64,000 nt of DNA from contig JACTVC010000010.1 in the NCBI GenBank assembly GCA_018417955.1, positions 818,763-882,762 on the forward strand, in the 5' to 3' direction. Position 1 is the stretch's first letter. Each line of letters starts with the position of its first letter. A model generated the notes under the pieces. The model was given only the letters and a program-made list of their open reading frames with translations. It had not been told where the DNA came from and did no database searches. The stretch is from Laccaria trichodermophora. Its lineage: Eukaryota; Basidiomycota; Agaricomycetes; Agaricales; Hydnangiaceae. This document shows, one piece after another, positions 55,536 through 64,000 of the stretch. The translations under genes and the position numbers were made by a program.

Positions 55536-57047
55536 ATGCCCCACCTCAGTGACAGACAGAAACATGCGAACGCTCTACTGGAGGCCTTTATCCTGCAGAC
55601 TCTCATTGAGGCTCAGGAATCAACCAGCCAACCTGACACAGATAGCACAGGATCTGATTGGGAGACAGATTCGGAGAAGGAGGACAACGGCAGCAGTACA
55701 TCGAGTGACTGGGGCATGGGTGAGGAGGATGAATGCCCTGTATCTGACATGGTAATTGAAGCCTGCCACTGGCTCTACGAAAATTTCTACATTGAGGAGC
55801 GTCGCAAAATCCCAAAAACATGCGAAAACCTCAATATGCTCCTAACACAGTACAAGACGGGCTTCCCTGACATCTTTCGTTCATACCTCCGTATTACGCC
55901 AGAGTGTTTTGACAGTCTTTTGGAGTCTATTCAGCACCATGAGGCCTTCCAGAACAATTCCAACAACCCCCAGATGCCTGTTGAATGCCAGCTTGCGATC
56001 GCACTGTACCATTTTGGTCACTTTGGAAATGGCCTCAGCACCTTGAAGGTAGCGCTTTGGGCTGGGGTTGGCTATGGGACTGTCCGCGAGTGCACCAACC
56101 GAGTCATGCGTGCGTGCTGTGATGAGCGTTTTTGCCGGGTCGTTATGCAGTGGCCATTGGATGAAGAGATTCAAGAAGCCAAAGATTGGGTTGAAGCTAA
56201 CTCTTGCCCAGCCTGGCGTGATGGCTGGTTAATGGTTGATGGAACACTTATCCCTATGTTTCAACGTCCCCATCACTTTGGCAGTGCCTACTTCGACCGC
56301 AAGTCAAACTACTCAGAGAATGTTCAAGTGAGTTCTTGCCATCAATTTAGTTCATAATTCTGACTTTATTGTATAGATAATTAACACTCCAGACCTACGT
56401 ATTATTGACTATGGCATTGGACTTCCTGGAAGTCAGCACGATGCTACTGCTTGGCAGCACACACACTTACCTCAAGAACGCCAATGGTTGCTCAAGGATG
56501 GCGAGTTTGTCTGGGCAGATTCTGCATACCCTGTTCGAACGTGGTGCCAGGCACCATACAAGGAGTTAGTTCATCAATTTTCAATAAAACTCAGTGCTAA
56601 ACATTATTTAGCCCCGAAAAATCAATGGCACAAAATACCGAATATAACTATTATGTTTCACGCATTCGTATTCGTTCAGAACACTGCATGGGGTATCTCA
56701 AGGGTCGTTGGAGCTCCCTTCGTGGCCTGCAACTATGAATCAATCACCACAATGCACAAGCGATCACCTCTATCTGGATCATGACATGTATTCACCTGCA
56801 CAATTTTGCGATGGCACATGAGTGTGGATCAAACATTGAGGCTGATGATTTTTTTGTAGAAGGCCAGCGACTTATGCAAAAAGAGAAGGAAGAGAGACGG
56901 GCATGGGAACTACAATGTGCAGAGGCTTTGGCGGCCCAGGAGGCAGGTTATGGGGATGGATCAGATGAAGCAGTCAATCTTTTAGAAGGGCGGATCAAAT
57001 GTGAAGAACTCAAAGAAGCCTTATTCGAATATCTAAGCTCTGAATAA
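55536..57047 (+). pseudogene. Harbinger DDE transposase, one in-frame TGA
   Basis: Exons 55536-56327, 56377-56564 and 56612-57047, all GT-AG, give 471 codons before TAA. The acidic N-terminus is followed by a helix-turn-helix-like region (LSTLKVALWAGVGYGTVREC, residues about 168-187). Catalytic residues are D235 (MVDGTLIP), D286 (PGSQHDAT) and E350 (RSEHCMGYLKGRW), matching the DDE_Tnp_4 layout. The only lesion is TGA at codon 369 (56736-56738), in GLQL*INHH, a place where arginine is common in relatives. If read through or reverted the enzyme would be whole. A coiled, Glu-rich tail ends it. Confidence 0.88.
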
Positions 57048-57144
57048 AAAATATATTGTAATGAGTGACTGAAGTTAGCTGAGCAAGTGACTAAAGTTAA
57101 TTCTAGAAGTGGTATGTATAGGTATGTATTGAGTGATTAAGAGA

Positions 57145-58655
57145 TTACTTAGGGAGCTCGGGCACAACACCACCTGCGCCAGCAACTGCAGCCTGTAAGC
57201 GAAGCATTTCGAGCTGCCTTTCAGCCATGAACCGCTCATGCTCGCGACGCTCACGTGCATCCTCTAGCTGACGGATTTCTCGTTCCTTCTCAGCTGAAAG
57301 TCGAAGTTTCTCTCTCTCGAGCTTTGACCTTGCCTGTATTTCGATAGTTTCAACCTTGACACGCTGAACAGACTCGTTGATGTCCTTGAGCATATCAAGA
57401 GGGTGTTTGCACTTCAAAGAATTGATCTTTGGTGTCTCCAGTGCACCTTTTGACTGTGAAGCGGCAGGCGGAGGCAGAGGGGCACGAGGTGGAGGGGTTT
57501 GAGATGATGGTGCAGTGGGTACAGATTCAGAACGGGGAGATGTAGGGGTATTGACCTCCATGCTCTGGTTTGCAAAGCTGGCATCGATTTGGTCATCATC
57601 CCAGTCTGGGGAAGAAGCGCGGGGAATTTGGACTGCGCTTGCGGAGCGAGGATCGTCGATATCCATGTCCTATCATTCATTAAAGATCAACATAGCGATA
57701 GGGTATATAATAGACTTACCTCATCGTTTTGCACTGTGGCTTCCCCAGCTTCAATATCCTCCTCATCAGCGCCTCTTCCGCGGGATAAAACATCGAGATC
57801 GACGGGGGTTGCGCTGTTTGCAAGACCGGAGAGGTTGTGGACCGGGCTGCTACCCAAAAGAGCGTGAAGGCGCTTGTACCATTTGAATTTGCTCTCAATT
57901 TGCTCTGTTGGTTGGTAAGTAAGGCTTGAGTGGGCAGGATGTAAAAAGCGAAGTAGACATACGCCAGACGTTGTGAATCGCAGTACCGCTTGTGATCTCT
58001 GCCTCGCGATTCGACTCAATCAATCCGTGACCTGTCTCGCCCAACCTCTTTCGGTAACGTTGATAGGTAGTCTTCAAACTGTGATAGAAAAGTCAGTCAC
58101 AAAGATGTGGGGACCAGTGAGACCACTGAACGTACGAGGCAACACGGGCCTTGATTGATAAGGCCAGTTTCTCTGGAGGCCTGCTCGAGCCCTTGAAGAT
58201 CTCTGGGACAAGCAGATGGCAGACCTTGATGGTGTTGAGATCACCTGCAGTGACCGTCACGTCGCCAACCGAGAATCCAAAAACCTTTCGATACCGAAGG
58301 CTGTCTTCAATCTTGGTGAGGAGCGTGTCTGTCAGGTGTGTGAACTTCGAGTCCGCCCACCTGTGAATCGTCATTATCAATCTTTCAGGGCAACCGGACT
58401 GAATGAAACATACCGTACACAATCGCTCTCTTCTTTCTTGATCTCAGGTTCAGATTTCTCCCCCTTGTTCTTCGCGCGCTTCGCTGGTTTGGCATTCTCT
58501 TTCCCTAGGGCCGGAGTTGCCTCGGATTTGGTGCCGGATGCCTTTGCGCGTTTGGCTTTGACAACGATCAATTGCTCTTTGAGAGCTTGGAGCAGGGTGG
58601 CAGTGGACTCGGAAGGGGTATTAGAAGGAGGACTAAGTAGTAGAGGCTCAGACAT
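57145..58655 (-). CDS. Harbinger second protein, Myb/SANT-like DNA-binding type
   Basis: Exons 58655-58414, 58360-58136, 58078-57963, 57904-57720 and 57669-57145 splice in frame to 430 residues. The N-terminus is low complexity with Lys-rich patches (KPAKRAKNKGEKSEPEIKK). The middle has WADSKFTHLTDTLLTKIED, YRKRLGETGHGL and IESKFKWYKRLHALLG, a spaced-tryptophan pattern like Myb/SANT-like domains. The C-terminus is a coiled coil (LEREKLRLSAEKEREIRQLE). In PIF/Harbinger elements a partner protein of this kind binds DNA and brings the transposase to the nucleus. No stop or frameshift was seen. Confidence 0.75.
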
Positions 58656-58877
58656 AATTCAAAGGTGGTGTAGAGACGCACTGGCAGCCTATAGCCCCAA
58701 AGTTTGTTGAATAGTTTAAAAGTCCACTATATTACGACCGTGAAATGTGCTACAGTTTTTGATATGAAATGCTTATTCGGCGAAGGAATCCCGATCGTTC
58801 TGTATCGTGGGAGTCGCGAGACAATTCCGTAGCGACCGCTTGTAGCGGTCGCTACATCAACTCTGCATTCCACTATT

Positions 58878-59150
58878 ACATGAAAATGAAATGAGTTCAA
58901 ATGAACTCATTTTGTGAAACTGGAGGTTGGTCGATGTGGGGAATAGAAGGGAATTGGGGTAGGAGGGGTGTATGGCCCAGAGCCTTGGCGCTGTTGGGTT
59001 TTTGTGTATCTGTGGGGCTAGAAGACATTACGCAAACCCGAAATGAGTTCAAATGAGCTCATTTCATGCAACTGGAGGTCAGTCAATGCAGGGAATAGAA
59101 GGGAATCAGGGTAGGAGGGTGTATGGGGGTATGCCTGATAACAAATGAGA
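58878..59150 (+). repeat. 151-bp tandem repeat around the Harbinger site
   Basis: Units begin GAAATGAGTTCAAATGA at 58889 and 59040 and share GGGGTAGGAGGGGTGTAT and GCTAGAAGACATTA. The partial unit at 55137-55272 is the left part of the unit that received the Harbinger. Confidence 0.8.
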
Positions 59151-59212
59151 CCAATGCACTGTGCCAAAGAAAGGCTGCTCACCAAGAGAGACAGATGGGA
59201 CCCAGTGCTTGA

Positions 59213-59800
59213 AGCGTTTGGACTGGCCAAGACGACAACAAGCACCCAAAGATGGCATAGTTACGCCGGCATCTTGCTCTGCGAGACGAATGTATTAGAT
59301 ATGTTGCGCTTGAAGCGTTTGGACTGGCCAAGACGACGACAAGCGCACAGAAGAGAAGGGAGACATCGAATGGATTACATAACTTGCACTCGAAGTGTTT
59401 GGGCTGGCCAAGACGATGATGAGCACATGGAAGAGAAGGTCAGAAGTTCAACTTGCACAGCCTTGGCAAGATTGATGGCTACGATGGATCGATGACGCAT
59501 GAAACTTCCCCCCATCAAACGATTGGGAAATGTTCGTGTGTCATAGAATCTTGCTCTTCTCGCCAAGGCTGTGCGAAGTTCAACTTGAACTTCCCACATC
59601 TCCCTCCTCTCTTCTGCGTGCTCGTCGATGTCTTGGCCAGTCCAAACACTTTGAGCACAACAATATCCCTCTCTTTGTTGCATGCTCTTTGACGTCTTGG
59701 CCAGTCCAAACGTCTGAGTGCATCGTATCTATGACACTGGTCTTGCAGATCAAGATGACATATCTGCGCACTCGCTGTCATCTTGGCCAGTCCAAATGCT
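59213..59800. repeat. 19-bp motif cluster in head-to-head arrangement, with a palindrome
   Basis: Forward copies near 59213, 59317 and 59397, a 53-bp palindrome at 59492-59544, then reversed copies near 59628, 59692 and 59775. The cluster is therefore roughly mirror-symmetric about the palindrome. Frames rich in WTGQD or LDWPRR are translations of the motif, not genes. Confidence 0.8.
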
Positions 59801-59945
59801 TCGAGCACAACGGTCCTGCCACACCTCTTGCAGGCTTACCTTTCGTCATGGTGATGCCAGGTATGTTGACAGCGCCCACTCACTTCTCAACCATCCTCCT
59901 AACCGCCTTTCTCTTTGAAGCCTGCTGGTTCATCTGATTTCTTAG

Positions 59946-61175
59946 ACACTAAACAAGTTCGTTTGAACTCATTTAGTGTCTCCTCAACTTTCTTAGATGC
60001 ACGGAAGCGCAGATAGTCATGAAACCAACCTGCTTGCCTGCCCCCTCCTCCTGCTAACCGTTTCCGCGTTTTCGAAGGTTCGTCCACCTTCCTTCCTTTC
60101 TTTAAACAAGTCTTAACTACTTCGTTTGTTGCATATATAGCTCTTCTAGCCCACATGTTCTGCACAACGTCTATGCCGCCCCATCACATTTTAACCATAC
60201 TCCCACCCCACTTTCTGTTTCATTCCTATGTGTCAATCTACCTTCCTGGCTACCAAACGAGTTCGTTTGAACTCATTTGGTGTCTCCATGACTTTCTTGG
60301 TTGCGGGAGTCACAATTTTTCAACAATATTGCACACACCCTCTTCCTGCTCACCGTTCTTGCGATTGTAAAGGTTAGCCCACCTTCCTTGGCCATTAAAC
60401 ATATCCTAACTAACTTGTTTGTCATTTCTGTAACTTTTGTAGCCTATTGGATACTCGGTTCTTCTGCTCTGCCCAGTTGCTCTCAAACCAATGCCACCAC
60501 CCACCTTTTTTTCATCAAATCGATGCCATTATCTACCCTCCAACAAACCAAATGAGTTCGTTTGAGCTCGTTTAGCGTCCCTCATGCTTTCCTGGCATTG
60601 TGGACACACAGATAGTCGTTGTTGTGCAAAGTCTTGCCCATGTTCACCTCCTATTGGCCCTTCCTGCAATTAGCTCACCTTCCTGCAATTAGCTCACCTT
60701 CCTGTCTTTGAACTCGATGTTTCTAAAGCTTTTGTAGCCTACTGACTCGGAACTTCTATGCCGCCCATTTGCGCTTAAACCATAACACCACCCACCTTTT
60801 TGCATCAAACATCTGCATTTATGTACCTTCCAACAAACTAAACGAATTCGTTTGAATCCGTTTAGTGTCCGTCAATCTTTTCCAGCATTGTGGACACGGA
60901 TAGTCTTCATTGTGCAAAGTCATACTCATGTTCACCTCCTACTGGCCCTTCCCTCCATTTTACAGGTTAGCCTGACTTAACTGTCATTTAACGAGTACTA
61001 ACTAACTTTCTTATTGTTTCTATATAGCTCTTGTAACATAAGGAATGCTCGGAACCTCTACGCCACCCAGTTGCACACAGACTATCCCACCACCTGCCTT
61101 TTTCGTCAAGTATGCCTGTATCTACCTTCCAACAAACTAAACAAGTTCTATTGAACTTGTTTAGTGTCCCTCAAG
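59946..61175 (+). repeat. tandem array of about 300-bp units with a palindromic core
   Basis: Cores such as CTAAACAAGTTCGTTTGAAC recur at about 59948, 60253, 60548, 60838 and 61138, spacing 290-305 bp. Between them phrases recur: GATAGTC, CACCTCCTACTGGCCCTTCC, CTTTTGTAGCC, ACCACCCACCTTTTT. No gene seen in it. Confidence 0.75.
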
Positions 61176-61931
61176 CTCACCCAGCTTCGCAGATGAGATA
61201 GACGTCGTTGTTCAAAATATATTACCCACATCCACCTCCTACTGGCCGTTCCTGCCATTTTACAAGATAGATGGTCATGACAGTGTACTAGCAACTGTGT
61301 CTGATGAAAAATATACAGGATTTTTGAGCATTGCTCTAATAACATGGCTGAAATCAACTTATATGACTAAAGTATCGAGACGCGTAGTATAGTGTTTGTC
61401 ATTATTGTCTTTAGAGGGTCATGCAACAAAAGTTCTTATCTTTTCACTTGACTACTATCCAGCTTAAACGAGCTTGCAGCATTGTATACTCACTCAGTCA
61501 AATGTTCAAATGTTTTCACATTTCACACAACTTCTATCGTCTTGGCCAGTCCAAACATGCTTGTTGTGTCATCTGGTGGATCATATCTTTGCTCAATCAA
61601 TCAGGTGTCTCATTCGAACTGTACGCACAAGGCGCATCGTCTTGGCCAGTCCAAACGTGTTGCTCAATTTGTGCATAGTTCCTGCCACCGTTATATCTGT
61701 CTTTCTGTCACCTAAATGTGTCAGGCCTCAGTTCATCTTCAATCGATCAGATAATGGATCGCTTCACCTAGTATGTCAGGATTTTGATGGATAAGAAGAC
61801 CTGGACTCATGGATATTAGCGAATGTTCCCGTTTTCCGACTGCATGTCCATCAGGCCGCCGCGGTGTATTCCAACAGTATTATCATACCTGGAGTAGCAT
61901 TTTAGTTGAAGATGAACGCATGTATGTTCTA
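61176..61931. other. non-coding spacer with two reversed 19-bp motifs
   Basis: Reversed motif copies (CTTGGCCAGTCCAAAC) near 61541 and 61642. Nothing else recognised. Confidence 0.5.
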
Positions 61932-62060
61932 TTACGAGTCCTCTGAGTTTACGAAGAGACTCGTTTATTACCCTGTATCTCAAGGATTTTTTCAGCGTTC
62001 TAACGCAGAATTTAGTCTTTCTCCCACGAAAATTGATGGCTTCCCACGGTCAGGGATTTT
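61932..62060 (+). repeat. Helitron family 2 5' end, well preserved
   Basis: Starts TTACGAGTCCTCTGAG, hairpin with AGAGACTCG, then TTTTTTCAGCGTTC and TTTCTCCCACGAAAATTGAT. It retains CpG positions mutated in the other copies, so it is probably the youngest copy of this end. No matching 3' end was found in the remaining window. Confidence 0.75.
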
Positions 62061-62708
62061 GAAGACTTTGTCCAGTGTTTGTAGTCTTCTGTTAGCGTTT
62101 TTTGTAGTCAACACTACAATGTATTACTGACCGTGTGAACTGTCTGGTGATGGCGCGGATTCTTGCTCAAAATGGTCATCACTGGTTAAAGGCACATTAT
62201 ATAGCCGACACAAGTCATATCGTTTGAATGGGCATCCATATCAACATCGACAAGGACGGTGATGGTCCTCATTTCCCATGACTGATTCTTCCTTCATTAT
62301 ATATACTAAATGCTTTTATAATCATTTCATCTGGCACCCAAGGGATATGAACTTTGACCCACCGACCAAATACACAACAATGCAACCTGTGGGCCGATCA
62401 AGTTGACAAGGCATTTTGCGTGTTCCTATGTCAAGTGTGTTATGGGTGGTATCAGATGTGAGCATGAATGTGATATCCAAAGAACCCCAAGAAGAAGGTA
62501 AACGAATGACAGTATATTGCCAAAACCTTGCAGAAGGTTTCAGCAGTTCCTATCGTCACGTATTGTTGTTTGGCAATGACATTGATCACAAATATTTATA
62601 GTTGTACATCAGATTTTTTAAATGCCTCTCATGCCTTGAAATGACGCATTGATTGGGAAGTGAATGTACATCATTGTTTGTGCCTTTCCTTGCTTCTTGT
62701 GCCTTCTG
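62061..62708. other. non-coding spacer
   Basis: No gene supported. A half-palindrome of the next feature lies at 62641-62674 (ATGACGCATTGATTGGGAAG). Confidence 0.4.
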
Positions 62709-62760
62709 ATGACGCACATTCACTTCCCGATCACATTGATGGGAAGTGAATGTGCGTCAT
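62709..62760. repeat. 52-bp palindrome with perfect 20-bp arms
   Basis: ATGACGCACATTCACTTCCC (62709-62728), a 12-base centre, and the exact reverse complement (62741-62760). Shares ATGACGCAC and CTTCCC with the other small palindromes. Confidence 0.9.
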
Positions 62761-62783
62761 CGTTTTGGGTGGTGGGGTATATG

Positions 62784-63459
62784 AGGACCCCTGAAATTCC
62801 TGCTAAATGATAGATACGGATCCGGACAAGAAATTTGGAAATGGGGGTGCTAGGCTAGAGACAAACTGGACAGGTTTTCAATGAAATGAGCAAAATGCTA
62901 GATACAAAATCCGGACAGCTTCCCAAGGAGGTTGACAGGCTAGATACATAATCGGACATGTATGGTCGCTTAGTGCAGTGGATAATCGTAGCTGCAACAA
63001 CTTTGGTTGAGTCTATGTAGTCTGCCGTTCGAACCCTGTTGTCAACTTTTTTATTTTATTTTTTTCAACATGCAATCAGGTACTGAATGATATATTGAAA
63101 ATAATGTGGCGTGAAATGTGCAGTAAAACCATGCATTCCAGTGTTATAGCCCTCGACGCTGAAGGTGTTTTCAAAGAATCAGATTGGATTGAAGTGCAAA
63201 AAGGCCGAGGACAGTCCGTAGTTTAATAATTTAGCAAGATTTCCACTTTTCCTTATAATTCCAGTCCTCTGGAGGCCAGATACTAGATTCCGGACAAACT
63301 TGGGCTCTAAATACGGCTAGATATGTAGTCCGGACAAAAAATTTATATTATGACTAGGCTAGATAAAATCCAGACAGAGTTCGCCAAAATTGGTATGGAC
63401 AAGAATCTGAAAATCAGCCATTTTAGTATCTATCATTTAGCAGGAATTTTGGGGGTCCT
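62784..63459. mobile_element. 676-bp MITE with 8-bp target duplication (hAT-like)
   Basis: The inverted ends of 34 bp start AGGACCCC on each side and share TTCCTGCTAAATGATAGATA, with two mismatches in the arms. The flanks GGTATATG (62776-62783 and 63460-63467) are an exact 8-bp duplication, as for hAT elements. The interior repeats GCTAGATA...TCCGGACA several times and contains a tRNA-like segment. No transposase. Confidence 0.88.
62966..63045 (+). other. tRNA-like sequence (SINE-like or pseudo-tRNA)
   Basis: TTAGTGCAGTGGATAA fits a tRNA A-box/D-arm and GTTCGAACCC (63027-63036) fits a B-box/T-arm. They are spaced about 45 bases apart and followed by a T-rich run. Acceptor ends do not pair, so it is not a functional tRNA. 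It sits inside the MITE. Confidence 0.55.
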
Positions 63460-63656
63460 GGTATATGCCATCAAAGCTTGGGGAAATTTCTCCAATTATA
63501 GATGCCACGTGTGAGCTTGATACCAATGTTATTGATGCTTGTTTATCAGCAGCATGCAAGGTTTGAAATCACGCAAATTGGCTGCAGGCTGTTTTGTTCA
63601 TCAAAACATGGATCATCATATCAACAATGCATGGCATAAGTTATTATCACCCTATT

Positions 63657-64000
63657 TCAGTCCAGATGCATCCTGCTCAACTTCTCCCTGGTGTTATGCA
63701 CCTCATCCTCTTCGTATCCAATCTTCCGCTTTAGAGACTGGCTGGCTCGACACGGTTCAGCGCCTCGGCTCATGTGACGCGCAATACTTGCGTTCGTTTC
63801 TCATAAGTGTTGTTTTGCGTAGGATAATCTGGGGAGGCAGGCTTACTCATAGTGGACTGCAATCTAATAGAGTGATGGCTCGAAGCACCACCAGTACCTT
63901 GTATTTTTTCTGCTTAAGCGGTATGGCAACAAACGATACCTGCGCTTCCACAATGTCTCCTGTTTGTATCTTCGTTGGGTTGATTTCGTAGTATCTGCAA
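63657..64000 (-). pseudogene. C-terminal fragment of a hypothetical protein, runs off the right edge
   Basis: On minus, 64000 to about 63850 reads YYEINPTKIQTGDIVEAQVS then FVAIPLKQKKYKVLVVLRAI. After a likely intron the end is SLKRKIGYEEDEVHNTREKL before TGA at 63659-63657. The style (a GDIVE...FV.IP...VLRA.TLLD core and a basic tail) is that of proteins repeated widely in mushroom genomes. The junction between the parts contains a TGA, so it may be broken. Function unknown. Confidence 0.5.

Larger units (their letters stand above)
55273..58874 (+). mobile_element. PIF/Harbinger DNA transposon, 3.6 kb
   Basis: Inverted ends of 24 bp start AGTGGAATGCAGAGTTGATG on each side. A 3-bp target duplication ATT (55270-55272 and 58875-58877) is typical of PIF/Harbinger. 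It carries the two expected genes, a DDE transposase (+) and a second protein (-), convergent. The uninterrupted site is visible at about 59024 (AGAAGACATTACGCAAACC). Near the right end GTAGCGACCGC...GCGGTCGCTAC forms a hairpin. CpG content and intact frames suggest a recent insertion. Confidence 0.92.

Noticed and set aside
59145..59937. Overlapping frames with repeated LDWPRRR or WTGQD-like peptides
   Set aside because: They are translations of the 19-bp motif; they occur in all frames and both strands with no conserved protein pattern.
62966..63045. Functional tRNA gene
   Set aside because: A- and B-box-like sequences are present but the acceptor stem does not pair and no clear anticodon arm forms.

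Overview
The window looks like nuclear DNA of a filamentous basidiomycete, probably an Agaricomycete. The first 7.5 kb carries three conserved, intron-dense genes with short (about 45-60 nt, one about 125 nt) GT-AG introns. The rest, 7.5-64 kb, is a gene-poor, mostly AT-rich and CpG-poor island of nested transposable elements. All exon models were built by hand from splice signals, reading-frame continuity and family motifs.

Region 1 (1-7536): a site-2 protease (M50 family, HELGH and LDG motifs, 7 exons, +), the ribosomal protein eL38 gene (4 exons, -, convergent with the protease), and a complete P5A-type P-type ATPase, Spf1 family (19 exons, 1215 residues, +). The last two are divergent from a 251-bp shared upstream region.

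Region 2 (7537-41471): Helitron territory of the Helentron/Helitron2 kind. Many element ends follow one plan: a 5' end TTAYGAGTCC followed by a hairpin, and a 3' end with an AGGACTCRTA block, a GCCATG...TGGC hairpin and a terminal CACAAGT. A decayed autonomous copy (A, + strand, 3' end at 41471) is interrupted by a 1164-bp non-autonomous element (26877-28040) and by a 10.3-kb autonomous element in reverse orientation (B, 30657-40945). B encodes an N-terminal ORF with eight 57-bp repeats, a HUH/Y2 Rep, a Pif1-like helicase and a C-terminal USP-like cysteine peptidase domain. The last part of A reappears at 40946 after B. Around these lie non-autonomous Helitrons, a fold-back Tc1/mariner-type MITE, a roughly 160-bp satellite, clusters of a 19-bp motif (TTTGGACTGGCCAAGACGA) and small palindromes.

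Region 3 (15464-17680 and 41472-49168): pieces of Ty3/gypsy chromoviruses. One element appears to be split: RNase H end, integrase, chromodomain and the first half of a 3' ORF on + (41472-44603), and the second half of that ORF, polypurine tract and LTR on - (15464-17680). Both breakpoints abut the 160-bp satellite in opposite orientations, which suggests an inversion. A second element supplies a 5' LTR and gag on - (46531-49168).

Region 4 (49169-64000): a long-TIR element carrying a gene fragment, a second copy of the 1164-bp Helitron (no difference seen), a nearly intact PIF/Harbinger element (55273-58874, 3-bp target duplication, transposase plus DNA-binding-type second protein), a roughly 300-bp palindromic tandem array, a 676-bp MITE with an 8-bp target duplication and a tRNA-like insert, and the tail of a hypothetical gene at the right edge.

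Many coding lesions in these elements are TGA codons where a related copy or the family pattern has arginine, as expected if methylated CGA codons decay to TGA. No bacterial-type operon, CRISPR array or intact tRNA/rRNA gene was seen.
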